Source: Bacteroidota bacterium (GTDB taxonomy: Bacteria > Bacteroidota > Bacteroidia > UBA8524). Taken from it: 64,000 bases of DNA. The stretch covers positions 186,001 through 250,000 of the forward strand of contig WBUH01000003.1 in assembly GCA_008933805.1 (NCBI GenBank), given 5' to 3'. A model generated the notes under the pieces. The model was not told the DNA's origin. It was given only the letters and a program-made list of their open reading frames with translations, and did not search any database. The position numbers and the translations under genes were made by a program. This document shows, piece after piece, positions 35,553-45,695 of the stretch; within the stretch, counting starts at the first letter, position 1; each line of letters begins with the position of its first letter.

Positions 35553-38500
35553 TTGCGGGCAAAAATATTCAAAATACTCTTCTGGCTTTTATTGTGGTTC
35601 GTTACCGGCGCTACCATGGTAGGTGCCGTTATCCGCAGCAAAACCTTTCAAAGCTGGGCCACAGACAAAGTAGCCCAATATTTTTCAGCAGAATTAAATA
35701 CAAAGGTAAGCATTGCAGGCTTTAGGATTGACAACTTTACCTTTTTACACCTCGACAGTATTTATATCGAAGACCGCCAGCAAGACACTGTTTTTTATGT
35801 GCAGGAATTTACGGTTGACCTTGACCGACTAAGCTGGACGTTTGATAAAGTACAGAAACGCATTAATGTTAATTATGCTGAGGTGGAAGGAGCGAAAGTT
35901 TGTTTCAGGCAATACTCGGATACGGCAGACTGGAATTATGAATTTGTGATTGATTACTTTGACCCTCCGAGAGACAGCACTGATACAATACCCGGACGGC
36001 CTTTTATCTTAAAAGTAAAACAACTGGATGTAATAAACTCCAGCTTTGCCTATAAAAACCCTACTTACGACAGTACTTGGGAAGCTAAATTCCACCCCGA
36101 TGATTTCAGGTTTAATGAGCTAAACGGTACATTAGAGAAATTCTCGATTGTTGACGACTCGTTGGCATTTACCACTGAAAATCTTAGTGCCCGAGAAAAG
36201 AACGGGTTTTATGCCAAAAAAATGGCTGCCGATGTGCGCATACACTCACGGGGGCTTGAGTTTTACGATATGCTTATCGAAACTGAAAAAAGTAGTTTAG
36301 GTGATGAGTTGAAAATGAATTACAACAATTGGGATGAGCTCAGCGACTTTATTCCCAATGTGATGTTTAATGCCCGCGTAAAAAACAGCACCGTAAGCAT
36401 GGAGGATGTTGCCTATTGGGGGCCTAACATGGAGAACCTGAAACAGGTAGCAAAAATTAACGGGCTGGTGCGGGGTACGATTGATAACCTTAAAGGTCGT
36501 TCGATAAAACTTGAAGCGGGTAAAGAAAGTTTACTTGCCGGTGAGTTTAATATTAAAGGCTTGCCCGATTTTTATGCTTCATACATTGATATGAAGCTGG
36601 ATAAATCACAAACCAGTGCTGCCGATATTAAACAGCTTTTTGATATTGACAGTTTGCCTCCAAGCATTACTACACTGGGTAAAGTTGATTTTACAGGGAA
36701 GTTTACCGGTTTCCCTAAATCGTTTGTGGCGTATGGTAAGTTTAACACCGGTTTGGGTGGTTTAACCTCGGATATAAAACTCGATTTTACTGAAGGTATT
36801 TCTACGGCCACTTATTCGGGTTTCTTAAAAAGCGACAAGTTTGATTTGGGTAAGCTTATCGACGAAAGTGCTACCGTAGGTAAAATATCTTTTGAGGCTA
36901 ACGTTCAAGGTACCGGGCTTTCTTTGGCCACCATAGATGTTGAGGTAAAGGGTAATGTGGGTGCCATTGAGGTGCAACACTACAACTACACCAACATTGA
37001 AGTTGACGGTAATTATGTAGACAAATTTTTTGAGGGGTATGCCCGCATACGTGATGAAAACCTTGATTTAGATTTTAACGGCGGGGTTGATTTTAGTGCC
37101 GATTTGCCCAAAATGAATTTCATTTCAACTATTCGCAAAGCCAACTTGCAAAAATTGGGGCTTGATTCTGTGCAATCGTTGGTAATGGGCAAGGTGTACC
37201 TTGATTTTTCGGGCGATGAGATTGATAACTTAGACGGGGTAGTAAGCGTTGCTAACGTATCAGTGATGCGTGACGGACGCTTGTTAAAACTTGATACGGC
37301 ATCACTATTGGCTGAGTATAGCCAAAACCTGCGCAGGCTTAAATTAAACAGTAGTATTGTTGATGCCGAAATTGCAGGCCAATACAACCTTAGTCAACTT
37401 AGCGGGGCAGTGTACCACTATGCTTCTACGCTTTTGCCGCACATTATCAAAGAGGACAGCAATATACAGGTCAACGAAAATTTCAGTTTCAAAACCCGTT
37501 TTAAAAACCCGGGGCCTTTAGCCCGTTTTCTGTGGGACGATGTAAGCATCGAACCTTTTGAAGCATCGGGTAGTATCAACACCGCTGCAAACGATGTGCA
37601 GCTGAACATTAATGTGCAGCAAGTACGTATTGGCGAGGTAAATCTTCGCAACGTAGGTATACACACCCAACCCGCTGTTGACGGCAAAAAACTGTTAGAA
37701 CTAAAGTGCGGCAGCTATTACCAAAACGATAGCTTGTATGTACAAAATGCCACCGCGTTGCTCACCTTTGATAACAGCGATGTTTTGTTTGATATACAAG
37801 CCCCGCAAACCATCACCCGCCTGAGTGCCTCACTAAAAGGCAAACTAATGTTTAGTGATACCTTGTACCGTTTAGTGTTTTCCCAATCAAAAATCACTAG
37901 TAAAATACGCCCTTGGGATATAAGTAACGATGCTTATTTGGCCTATCAGCCAAAAGAAAAACGGCTAATGATTGAAGGTTTTAAATTATCCAGCAACAAC
38001 GAGTGGCTGATGCTGAACGGTGCCGTGGGAGAAGACCCTTCCGACACGTTGCGGATTGATTTTAACCGTTTTGGGGTAGGAAATGTAAACTACTTTACCC
38101 GCCCACCCAAGGGGCAAGAAGTGGGCGGCGTTTTAAACGGACACGTGGTACTGTTTAACCTGTTTGATGTACCCATGTTTACCAGTAACTTAAGTGCTGA
38201 CAGCCTTTCGTTTGGTAAAGATACCTTGGGCGATTTGCGATTAAGTTCTTCCATCAACAACCTATTCAAAATAATTACCGTGCGGGGCGGTTTTGAAAAC
38301 GGCAGGCTGCAAGGTTCTAAAATAAACGGCTTTGTAAGCTTTGATAAGCAAGCACGTCGCAACCTAAACCTTACGTTTAGCCTAAACAATGCTACCACCC
38401 GATTTTTTGCCCCCTTTTTAGAGGGAATAGCATCTGAGTTTGAGGGTACATTTACTACCATGCTTAATTTAAGGGGAACATTTGAAAACCCTGAATTAAG

Positions 38501-40073
38501 CGGCGAAGCGTCCCTCGGTCGTGCCTCGTTTAAGATAGATTACTTAGGTACCCGCTACTTTGTTGATACAGCCATTGTGCACATCAGCCAAAATAAATTT
38601 AGTATCAGCAACACCACATTAAGAGATGAAAGAGGCACACCTGCCTACGCTTGGGGCTTTATTAGTCACGATGCCTTTTCTGATTTCAGGATACACCTTG
38701 AGGTGAACGATATGCGCCGCTTTTTGGCACTGAACACCACCACCAACGATAACGATTTATACTTTGGTACTGCATATATGACGGGGAGTTATAAGCTCAC
38801 CGGTCCTTTTGATGACTTGTACATGGATGTGAAGGGAAAATCGGAAAAGGGCACTACGTTTAACCTTAAACTGGCCGATGAGACCACAGTAGGTAATTAT
38901 GATTTTATAACCTTTATTGATAACAATAACCCTGCACCCGAGCCCGTACCCGTAAACCTTGAAGGGATTAGGCTAAACCTTGATTTGCAAGTAACCCCTG
39001 ATGCGGATATAAAAATCATTTTCGACTCACAACTGGGTGATGTGATACAAGGCACGGGTAATGCCGACCTGCGTATGGAAATCAACACGCTGGGAGATTT
39101 TAGGATGTACGGCACGTTTGTGATTGAAAAGGGTAGCTACTTATTCACCGCCCTCGATTTCATCAACCGTCCTTTTATTTTAAGTAAAGGCGGAACTATT
39201 ACATGGACGGGCGACCCGCTAAATGCCAATATCAACCTAAGGGCACTTTATTCTAAACAAGCTACTGTACAACCGCTTGTGCTGGGATTAGTGCCTGATT
39301 CAGAGTTACCCAACTACAAAACTCCGGTAGCAGTAAATGCAGTAATGGATTTGAAGGGACAACTGATGAAACCCGATATTCGTTTTGGTATTGAAATACC
39401 GGATTTAACAGGGTTGAGGGGAAATAATGCCAACACTAATGTATTGCTAAACTCAATACGACGAATTGAGCGCGATCAAGAAGAAATGTCGAGGCAGGTA
39501 TTTAGCCTTTTATCCGTAGGTACTTTAGCCACCCCTACCGATAACGGCTATGTGGCAACGGGAGCTACTGCAACTAATCCCGGATTAGACGCAGCTTACA
39601 ACACCGTAGGAAACCTACTTAGCAGCCAAATAACCAACTGGTTATCAAAATACGACCCTAAATGGGACATTGGTATCCGTGTGGGACAAGGCGGCTCACA
39701 AGCCCGTACAGAGTTTATCGTATCGGCCAGCCGCCGTTGGCTGGATGACCGCCTGCGTTTTGATTTTTCGGCGGATAATACCTCACAAGGAAACATCAGC
39801 GTAAACTATAAGATTAAACCCGATGGCAACATACAAGCCCGTGTGTTTGGCCGAAACAGCAACAACCCTATTTATAACCAAAACATTTTGAGCTTTGGCG
39901 GCGGTTTCTTTATCCGCTCAGAGTTTGAAAACTTTGGCGAGTTTAAACGTAATTTCCAAACCAACTTCGGCAAAAAACCTGTACTAATATCACCCCCACC
40001 GCCCGCGCCCCTGCCTGAACCTGAAGGCGGAGATACCTTATCAGCTGTGCCCCGGCCTAATTACAGGCGTTAA
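35553..40073 (+). CDS. tamB: TamB-like translocation/assembly protein
   Basis: A 1506-aa envelope protein. A TTG at 35553 is used because it gives the N-terminal membrane anchor (IFKILFWLLLWFVTGATMV). The first ATG, at 35616, would remove it. The body is a long, repetitive beta-rich groove (many short DFSGK-, NLDGV- and INGLVRGT-like turns), the fold of AsmA/TamB proteins that bridge the periplasm and move lipids or help barrel assembly. The last 400 residues form the conserved TamB C-terminal domain (RLNLDLQVTPDADIKIIFDS; KGSYLFTALDFINRPFIL; GIRVGQGGSQARTEFIVSA). It ends with a Pro-rich tail. No TamA gene in the window. Confidence 0.9.
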   Translation: MRAKIFKILFWLLLWFVTGATMVGAVIRSKTFQSWATDKVAQYFSAELNTKVSIAGFRIDNFTFLHLDSIYIEDRQQDTVFYVQEFTVDLDRLSWTFDKVQKRINVNYAEVEGAKVCFRQYSDTADWNYEFVIDYFDPPRDSTDTIPGRPFILKVKQLDVINSSFAYKNPTYDSTWEAKFHPDDFRFNELNGTLEKFSIVDDSLAFTTENLSAREKNGFYAKKMAADVRIHSRGLEFYDMLIETEKSSLGDELKMNYNNWDELSDFIPNVMFNARVKNSTVSMEDVAYWGPNMENLKQVAKINGLVRGTIDNLKGRSIKLEAGKESLLAGEFNIKGLPDFYASYIDMKLDKSQTSAADIKQLFDIDSLPPSITTLGKVDFTGKFTGFPKSFVAYGKFNTGLGGLTSDIKLDFTEGISTATYSGFLKSDKFDLGKLIDESATVGKISFEANVQGTGLSLATIDVEVKGNVGAIEVQHYNYTNIEVDGNYVDKFFEGYARIRDENLDLDFNGGVDFSADLPKMNFISTIRKANLQKLGLDSVQSLVMGKVYLDFSGDEIDNLDGVVSVANVSVMRDGRLLKLDTASLLAEYSQNLRRLKLNSSIVDAEIAGQYNLSQLSGAVYHYASTLLPHIIKEDSNIQVNENFSFKTRFKNPGPLARFLWDDVSIEPFEASGSINTAANDVQLNINVQQVRIGEVNLRNVGIHTQPAVDGKKLLELKCGSYYQNDSLYVQNATALLTFDNSDVLFDIQAPQTITRLSASLKGKLMFSDTLYRLVFSQSKITSKIRPWDISNDAYLAYQPKEKRLMIEGFKLSSNNEWLMLNGAVGEDPSDTLRIDFNRFGVGNVNYFTRPPKGQEVGGVLNGHVVLFNLFDVPMFTSNLSADSLSFGKDTLGDLRLSSSINNLFKIITVRGGFENGRLQGSKINGFVSFDKQARRNLNLTFSLNNATTRFFAPFLEGIASEFEGTFTTMLNLRGTFENPELSGEASLGRASFKIDYLGTRYFVDTAIVHISQNKFSISNTTLRDERGTPAYAWGFISHDAFSDFRIHLEVNDMRRFLALNTTTNDNDLYFGTAYMTGSYKLTGPFDDLYMDVKGKSEKGTTFNLKLADETTVGNYDFITFIDNNNPAPEPVPVNLEGIRLNLDLQVTPDADIKIIFDSQLGDVIQGTGNADLRMEINTLGDFRMYGTFVIEKGSYLFTALDFINRPFILSKGGTITWTGDPLNANINLRALYSKQATVQPLVLGLVPDSELPNYKTPVAVNAVMDLKGQLMKPDIRFGIEIPDLTGLRGNNANTNVLLNSIRRIERDQEEMSRQVFSLLSVGTLATPTDNGYVATGATATNPGLDAAYNTVGNLLSSQITNWLSKYDPKWDIGIRVGQGGSQARTEFIVSASRRWLDDRLRFDFSADNTSQGNISVNYKIKPDGNIQARVFGRNSNNPIYNQNILSFGGGFFIRSEFENFGEFKRNFQTNFGKKPVLISPPPPAPLPEPEGGDTLSAVPRPNYRR

Positions 40074-40166
40074 GAATATTTGCAGAAGATTTCTGTACCT
40101 TGGTGGAAAATATGCCTAGGGGTAATTCGATACATAGTTACTTCGCAGCGTCATAAATTTAAAACA

Positions 40167-40724
40167 ATGGACAACAAAAAACTTACTGAACACGGCATAA
40201 AATGGGGGATTATTTTAGGCCTTGTAGTTTCTCTGATTCGCATTGCACCTTGGTTTATCAGCCCGGAAGCAGCTCTTGATACCGGCGGAAAATCAAGCAT
40301 CACCTGGTGGATAGGCTTGGCTACTTTTATCGGCTTATTATCTTTTATAGCTATTAAAGCCCGTGGCTTTAGCGGTTACATCACCTCTAAACAAGCATTC
40401 CGTACGTTGTTTGCAGCTGTTTTAGTTCACGGTATTATCTGCTTTGTGGCCGATACAGCGGTATTTGTGATAAATAAAGAGAAGATTGACCTTAAAATGG
40501 CTGAGGTTCGTGAAGAAACCTATACCAAAATGGAAGATAAAGGCATGACCGATGAACAGATTGAACAATCGATGAGGTGGTTTGATATGTTTAAACCCGG
40601 TATGACTTTGATGGTGGTTGGTTTTATCTTGCGTTTGGGAGTTAATGTTTTGATTGCCCTTATCATAGCCCAGATTGTGAAACGCAATCCGCCTGTGCAG
40701 CCTGTGATGCAACAAGAAGAATAA
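40167..40724 (+). CDS. DUF4199 family membrane protein
   Basis: A 185-aa inner-membrane protein from the ATG at 40167 (MDNKKLTEHGIKWGIILGL). An upstream in-frame TTG at 40080 is unlikely. Four hydrophobic segments are visible: WGIILGLVVSLIRIAPWF, ITWWIGLATFIGLLSFIAI, FRTLFAAVLVHGIICFVA, and the last around FILRLGVNVLIALIIAQIV. A charged amphipathic part lies between segments 3 and 4 (EKIDLKMAEVREETYTKM). DUF4199 proteins have no established function. The gene precedes a family 2 glycosyltransferase, a pairing common in Bacteroidota, but a terminator separates them here. Confidence 0.85.
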   Translation: MDNKKLTEHGIKWGIILGLVVSLIRIAPWFISPEAALDTGGKSSITWWIGLATFIGLLSFIAIKARGFSGYITSKQAFRTLFAAVLVHGIICFVADTAVFVINKEKIDLKMAEVREETYTKMEDKGMTDEQIEQSMRWFDMFKPGMTLMVVGFILRLGVNVLIALIIAQIVKRNPPVQPVMQQEE

Positions 40725-40750
40725 AACTCATTTTCACTCAATAGAAAATT

Positions 40751-40792
40751 AACTACTTCCGTATTGCTTATGCAGTGCGGAAGTAGTTTTGT
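40751..40792 (+). terminator. Intrinsic terminator of the DUF4199 gene
   Basis: An 11-bp stem (aactacttccg / cggaagtagtt) with a 14-nt loop and a T-rich tail, 27 bp after the stop codon. Confidence 0.75.
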
Positions 40793-40924
40793 TTACACAG
40801 CGTGCCAAACACTTATTTTTGGGTGTAATTATCTGTAAAAACAACCTTACAGTGCAGCATTTCATCTTATAGTGAAGCAGGCAAAGGTATTTTGCATTAT
40901 TTTGCGGCTGTTTTAAAAATCACG

Positions 40925-41884
40925 ATGGACATTTCGGTTGTTATCCCTTTACTAAACGAAGAAGAATCGTTGCCCGAACTTTCGGAATGGATTGCTCGTG
41001 TGATGAACGAACACAAGTACAGCTACGAGGTATTGTTTATTGACGACGGCAGTACCGATAGCAGCTGGAAAGTGATTGAGCAACTGTCAAAAGCAAACCC
41101 ATCTATAAAAGGGATTAAGTTTCGCAGAAACTATGGTAAATCTGCTGCGCTAAATGTGGGTTTTCACAATGCGCAAGGGGATGTGATAATTACCATGGAT
41201 GCAGATTTGCAAGACAGTCCCGACGAAATACCCGATTTATATCGCCGCATAAAAGACGAAGGTTACGACCTTATCTCAGGTTGGAAGAAGAAACGCTACG
41301 ACCCTATTACCAAAACACTTCCCACCAAACTGTTTAATGCAGCTACCCGCAGCATGAGCGGTATACAATTGAATGACTTTAACTGCGGCCTTAAATCGTA
41401 CCGCAACGAGGTGGTAAAAGCCATTGAAGTGTACGGCGAAATGCACCGCTATATTCCTGTGATTGCCAAAAACGCAGGGTTTAAAAAAATTGGTGAACAA
41501 GTAGTGCAGCACCGTGCCCGCAAATACGGTACGTCAAAATTCGGGTTGAACCGTTTTGTGAACGGCTTCCTCGATTTGCTGTCTATCACCTACATGGCAA
41601 AATTCAGCAAACGTCCTATGCACTTTTTCGGCAGCATAGGCATTGTTTCCTTCTTTATTGGTTTTGCCATCACCATCTATTTGCTGGGCAACAAAGCCTA
41701 CCACTCATGGATTACCCATGAACCCGTGCGCGATGCGGTTGACAATCCTTGGTTTTATCTTGCCCTTACTGCCCTTATTGCAGGTGTGCAGTTATTTTTA
41801 GCAGGCTTTTTGGGCGAAATGATTAGCCGCGGCAGCCACGACCGTAACAATTACTTGGTGGCCGACAAGCTAAACCTTGATTAA
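40925..41884 (+). CDS. Family 2 glycosyltransferase, polyisoprenyl-phosphate type
   Basis: A 319-aa enzyme from the ATG at 40925 (MDISVVIPLLNEEESLPELS). The TTG at 40892 is not used. The GT-A domain has IDDGSTDSSWKVIEQL, the DxD region MDADLQDSPDEIPDLYR and the acceptor region DFNCGLKSYRNEV. The C-terminus has two membrane helices (FGSIGIVSFFIGFAITIYLL; WFYLALTALIAGVQLFLAGF) as in GtrB/DPM-type transferases that load a sugar onto undecaprenyl phosphate. The sugar is unknown. No partner glycan genes are adjacent. Confidence 0.92.
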   Translation: MDISVVIPLLNEEESLPELSEWIARVMNEHKYSYEVLFIDDGSTDSSWKVIEQLSKANPSIKGIKFRRNYGKSAALNVGFHNAQGDVIITMDADLQDSPDEIPDLYRRIKDEGYDLISGWKKKRYDPITKTLPTKLFNAATRSMSGIQLNDFNCGLKSYRNEVVKAIEVYGEMHRYIPVIAKNAGFKKIGEQVVQHRARKYGTSKFGLNRFVNGFLDLLSITYMAKFSKRPMHFFGSIGIVSFFIGFAITIYLLGNKAYHSWITHEPVRDAVDNPWFYLALTALIAGVQLFLAGFLGEMISRGSHDRNNYLVADKLNLD

Positions 41885-42281
41885 TTCTCCCCATACTTCA
41901 TTACAATTTATTTTCGGCAGGTGACAAAAATCATATTTGTTGCTGACGTATCTCATACACCAACAAGCTCTTAAGCCCCAACTTTGTATTGTTGATTGAT
42001 GCTAACCACAGGTGCAGAAAGAAATTGCGACGGATAAGAAGGGACGCTCATTGAGAGTATACTTACAACTCATTTAACAACTCGTTGCAGTACTGGTGGC
42101 ACTAGCACAGTATGTAAATGGTATGCGTATGATTGAGTTGGCTACTTTTTAAACCTAAGGAAAAGGTTAATGATAGAAAAAGTAATGTTTAAGCCATTTA
42201 GTTTTTTCAGGGATTATTAATAGGAAACCCACTGCGTCGGGAGATAGTAGTGGGTTTATTTTTTGTATCACTGTACAAGTA
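41885..42281. other. Gene-free 397-bp gap with a terminator-like hairpin
   Basis: No open frame of note. The only structured element is the hairpin at 42225-42257 (aaacccact / agtgggttt, 15-nt loop) with the T-run tatttttt after it on the plus strand. The stop of the glycosyltransferase is 340 bp upstream, so this may end either a long 3' UTR or a separate RNA starting inside the gap. I recognise no known RNA family here. Confidence 0.5.
42225..42264 (+). terminator. Intrinsic terminator in the gap after the glycosyltransferase
   Basis: A 9-bp perfect stem (aaacccact / agtgggttt) followed by attttttg on the plus strand. No T-run on the minus strand, so it acts on plus-strand transcription. 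Confidence 0.65.
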
Positions 42282-44288
42282 TCATCGTACCAAAAACTTA
42301 CCCGTTGCTACTTTCCCGGCATTCTCAAACACATACGTATAAAGTCCTTCTGCTAAACCTACAACAGATAACGTGTAATTATACAACCCTGCTTCTTGTT
42401 GTTGCTGCCAATGCGAAACGACCTTCCCCTCAACAGTATATACAGTAATTTTTACCGCTCCGTTTTTAATTACGCCGTATTGAAGCGTGAATGTATTGCT
42501 TGTAGGATTGGGGTAGGCATAAAACACCACTGCATTTTCAACCCCTTGCACAGCAACGGGCAACGGCAGCTTGGCCGGAGCAGGTATTTCTTGTTTTGCT
42601 TTGGGTAATGGAGCATTGGCCGATACTTGCACCCTGCCCGTGTTGGTAATGGTATAGGCCGTTTTACCAAAATTTTCTACTGTAGTAGGCGCGTTAATCT
42701 TATCAGCATAATAATAGCCGGCTTGCGCAGTATCGTCTTTCAGGTCTAAAATAAAATAGCCGTGGCGGTCAACATCGGCGTATTTCAAATGAGGGTTGTA
42801 GTGACTGTTGTTTAAAAAAGAGATGGGATTACTCACCCACTGCTCAAATTGGGCGGCCACAGGCACCCCAACACGTTCATCCATATTGGCCGATGAAATG
42901 GAAGGGACACAAAACTCTACCGCTACCGAGCCTTGCCCGGTGCTTGCAGTATAAGTAGGCGAAGGGCTTGCATAATTATTTGCCTGCGGATTAGGATAAA
43001 TAGCAGGCTGCTTGGTAACATCAAACGCCCAACTCATGTGCGAATCGCCTGTTAAAATCACCACGTTTTTTATCCCACCTTGTTCAATCGTATCAATAAT
43101 TGCATCCCGCTCTGTGGGGTAACTTTCCCATGTATTAATAAAAACCCTCTCAACCTCGCGGATGGCGTTTATATCGCTTGGTGATGGAAACCCTTGTGAA
43201 TTGCGTGCTGAAAAGCCCACATTTAAATCAGAAAACAATACTTGGTTACCCACCACTTTCCACTTAGCCGATGAGGTTTTCAGTTCATTAATAAACCACT
43301 GGTATTGGGCAGTGCCTAACATAGCACGTTGGGGTATATCGGGGTCGTCAAAATTTGCAGGGGGTTTGGTGCGGCCTTCTAAGCGGGCATCCAGCAAAAT
43401 CAAATCGGCCATATCGCCGTACTTAATAGTTCGGTATACCTTATTGTCAACATCGTTGCGTATGGGCATCCACTCAAAATACACCTTACGGCTGATAGCC
43501 CTGCGGGTTTGCCAATTACCCTCCCCTGTCTGGTGGTTTTGTGCCCCGTCTTTGTATGAGTCGTTGGCGCTCTCGTGGTCGTCCCAAATACTAATAAAAG
43601 TATGTTGTTGGTGGGCGCGTTGCAAATCAGCGTCCAATCGATACATCGAGTAACGGGTACGGTAATCTGCTTCGGTTACGGCCTCGTTTTCAGGTTGTAC
43701 AAAACGGCTTGTGGTACTGTCACCGTATTGCTTGGCAGCATACTCATAAATATAATCTCCCAAATGAATAACAGCATCTATGTCGTTGCGTACACTTAAG
43801 CTATTAAACGAGTTAAAAAAACCTGCTTCGTAATTATTGCACGATACCACCCCAAAACGCAGGTGGCTTGCATTGCCCATAGGTGCAGTGCGGGCACGGC
43901 CAATGGTTGAGTAGATGCCTTTTGCCTTAAACACATAATAGTAGGTAGTGGCGGGTGATAATCCGCTCACATCCACTTTTACGGTAAAATCTTTGGTTGA
44001 ATCTGTTGTAATGGTACCCGATTTCACCACAGCAGTAATGCCTGTATCGGTTGCCATTTGCCACTCTACGGTGATGGTTTCATTGGGTGCATCGGGGGTT
44101 ACTCTTGTCCAAATAATTACCCCGTCGGGCAAAGGGTCGCCGGATGCAACCCCGTGATAAAAGGGTTTTAATAAGGGATTATACGGCAACCCGCCGCTTT
44201 TACGCCCGAACCCGATAACGTTATCCGACTGAGCGTTGGTAATAACACACGCTCCAATAAAAATGATAATGAAAAATAGTTTCTTCAT
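42282..44288 (-). CDS. phoD: Secreted PhoD-type alkaline phosphatase with T9SS sorting domain
   Basis: A 668-aa exported phosphodiesterase/phosphatase. Signal peptide MKKLFFIIIFIGACVITNAQ. The PhoD N-terminal domain (FYHGVASGDPLPDGVIIWTR) is followed by a Fibronectin III-like part and the metallophosphatase core with VVSCNNYEAGFF, VIHLGDYIYEYA, SIWDDHESANDSYK and VILTGDSHMSWAFDV, the last three carrying the metal ligands. The C-terminal 75 residues (VFYAYPNPTSNTFTLQYGV to the terminal KFLVR) are a T9SS type A sorting domain, so the enzyme is probably exported to the cell surface or medium. It acquires phosphate from organic phosphates. Stands alone. Confidence 0.94.
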   Translation of the reverse strand: MKKLFFIIIFIGACVITNAQSDNVIGFGRKSGGLPYNPLLKPFYHGVASGDPLPDGVIIWTRVTPDAPNETITVEWQMATDTGITAVVKSGTITTDSTKDFTVKVDVSGLSPATTYYYVFKAKGIYSTIGRARTAPMGNASHLRFGVVSCNNYEAGFFNSFNSLSVRNDIDAVIHLGDYIYEYAAKQYGDSTTSRFVQPENEAVTEADYRTRYSMYRLDADLQRAHQQHTFISIWDDHESANDSYKDGAQNHQTGEGNWQTRRAISRKVYFEWMPIRNDVDNKVYRTIKYGDMADLILLDARLEGRTKPPANFDDPDIPQRAMLGTAQYQWFINELKTSSAKWKVVGNQVLFSDLNVGFSARNSQGFPSPSDINAIREVERVFINTWESYPTERDAIIDTIEQGGIKNVVILTGDSHMSWAFDVTKQPAIYPNPQANNYASPSPTYTASTGQGSVAVEFCVPSISSANMDERVGVPVAAQFEQWVSNPISFLNNSHYNPHLKYADVDRHGYFILDLKDDTAQAGYYYADKINAPTTVENFGKTAYTITNTGRVQVSANAPLPKAKQEIPAPAKLPLPVAVQGVENAVVFYAYPNPTSNTFTLQYGVIKNGAVKITVYTVEGKVVSHWQQQQEAGLYNYTLSVVGLAEGLYTYVFENAGKVATGKFLVR

Positions 44289-44355
44289 TCTTTACAATGC
44301 CTCTTTTTCAGCAAGTTGAACAATAGTAAAGAAAAAAGATGAATTGCTGTTTGTG

Positions 44356-45558
44356 TTACACCAGCATAAATCTTGTGTTCACTGCCACTTTAAAAGTAGT
44401 CCCTACACCTTCAGTACTATGAATGTCGATGCCACCCAAATGCTTTTCAGCAAATTCTTTACACATCAATAAGCCAAGTCCTGAGCCGGCTTCGTTATTT
44501 GTTCCGTTGGTTGTAAAGCGGTTTTCCCAGTTAAACAGTTTCTTTTGTCGCTCCTCACTCATACCCACACCTGTGTCTTTCACACTAAGCACCCAACCGT
44601 GCGCGGTATCATCCAAAGAAATTGAAACACTTCCTTGTGCCGTAAACTTAACAGCGTTGGTTATCAAATTGCGGATAATGAACTTCAGCATATTTGCATC
44701 GGCCAGCACCACTACCGCATCTTCTTTACCTACTTTATTAATAAGCTCCAGTTTCTTTTCTGTCGCAACGGGGTTTATACGGGTATATTCACTATCAATA
44801 ATTTCACTCACCTTCACCATGCCTAAATCCAGCTTATCACCTTTGGTTTGTGATATACCCCAGTCAATCAGGTTATTCAGTAAATCCACCGTATGCGAAA
44901 CGTGTTCACCCAACTTGCCTGATAGTTCTTTAAAATCATCGGCAGTTATCATTTCGCTATCCATCATATCAATCATGGATTTAACTGACACTAAGGGGTT
45001 GCGTACATCATGGCTGATAATAGCCAGAAACTTATTTTGTAAACTGTTCAGCTTGCTCAATCGCTGGTTTTTCAAACGCAGCTCAAGCATATTTATCACC
45101 TGTTTACCCAATGTTTTCAATGCAAATTTTTGGTCTTCGGTAAGTTCACGGGGTTGCGAGTCAAGCACACACAATGTACCTATTTTGAAACCGCTTCTGG
45201 TTACCAGCGGCATCCCTGCATAAAACCTCACATTGGGATTATTAATCACATAGGGATTATCAAAAAAACGTTCATCTTCGATGGCATTAGGTACCACCAT
45301 CAATTCATCGTTCAATATGGCATGGGCACAAAATGCAACATCCCGGTTGGTTTCAGGGTCGTCAATACCAATCCTTGCTTTAAACCATTGTCGTTGCGAA
45401 TCAATTAAGGATACCAACGACATGGGGGTATTGCAAATTGCAGATGCCAGTTTTACCACATCATCATAATCTTGCTCTTCGGGAGAATCGAGTATCTGAA
45501 GATTTTTAAGTTCGTTCAAGCGTTCCGCCTCGTTCTCAGGGATTGGTGCAACTATCAT
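44356..45558 (-). CDS. GAF-domain sensor histidine kinase
   Basis: A 400-aa cytosolic hybrid-free sensor kinase with no membrane segment. The N-terminal 165 residues are a GAF domain (ICNTPMSLVSLIDSQRQWFK; VRFYAGMPLVTRSGFKIGTL) that may bind a small ligand or sense oxidants. HisKA follows with the phospho-acceptor His183 in LAIISHDVRNPLVSVKSMI. The HATPase domain has NLITNAVKF (N-box), DTGVGMSEE (G1) and GSGLGLLMCKEFAEKH (G2). No response regulator gene is adjacent, so the partner is elsewhere. The extreme C-terminus is short. Confidence 0.94.
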   Translation of the reverse strand: MIVAPIPENEAERLNELKNLQILDSPEEQDYDDVVKLASAICNTPMSLVSLIDSQRQWFKARIGIDDPETNRDVAFCAHAILNDELMVVPNAIEDERFFDNPYVINNPNVRFYAGMPLVTRSGFKIGTLCVLDSQPRELTEDQKFALKTLGKQVINMLELRLKNQRLSKLNSLQNKFLAIISHDVRNPLVSVKSMIDMMDSEMITADDFKELSGKLGEHVSHTVDLLNNLIDWGISQTKGDKLDLGMVKVSEIIDSEYTRINPVATEKKLELINKVGKEDAVVVLADANMLKFIIRNLITNAVKFTAQGSVSISLDDTAHGWVLSVKDTGVGMSEERQKKLFNWENRFTTNGTNNEAGSGLGLLMCKEFAEKHLGGIDIHSTEGVGTTFKVAVNTRFMLV

Positions 45559-45687
45559 ATTAAGCGTTTCCTAAAACTTTATCCCAATTTTATAAAATCA
45601 ACGCAAATAAAAGCAATTTGTTTGAAGATACCCTGTTAGGATGTTAAACCTATGAGCATACTACAAACAAAAGCCTCTGTTTTTTAT

Positions 45688-45695
45688 TACTTTTG
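45688..45695 (+). promoter_or_regulatory. Probable -7 element of the acyl-CoA dehydrogenase operon
   Basis: TACTTTTG, an exact TAnnTTTG match, 21 nt before the ATG at 45717. It contains the in-frame TTG at 45693, so that TTG is not the start codon. Confidence 0.5.

Noticed and set aside
42282-44288. Search for T9SS machinery genes near the T9SS cargo genes
   Set aside because: None of the window genes encodes recognisable PorK/L/M/N/T/U/V; the T9SS is inferred only from cargo sorting domains.
44423-45223. 266-codon open frame opposite the GAF histidine kinase
   Set aside because: Codon-rich in Ser/Leu/Phe with no domain; the opposite strand is an intact kinase with all motifs. It is a shadow frame.
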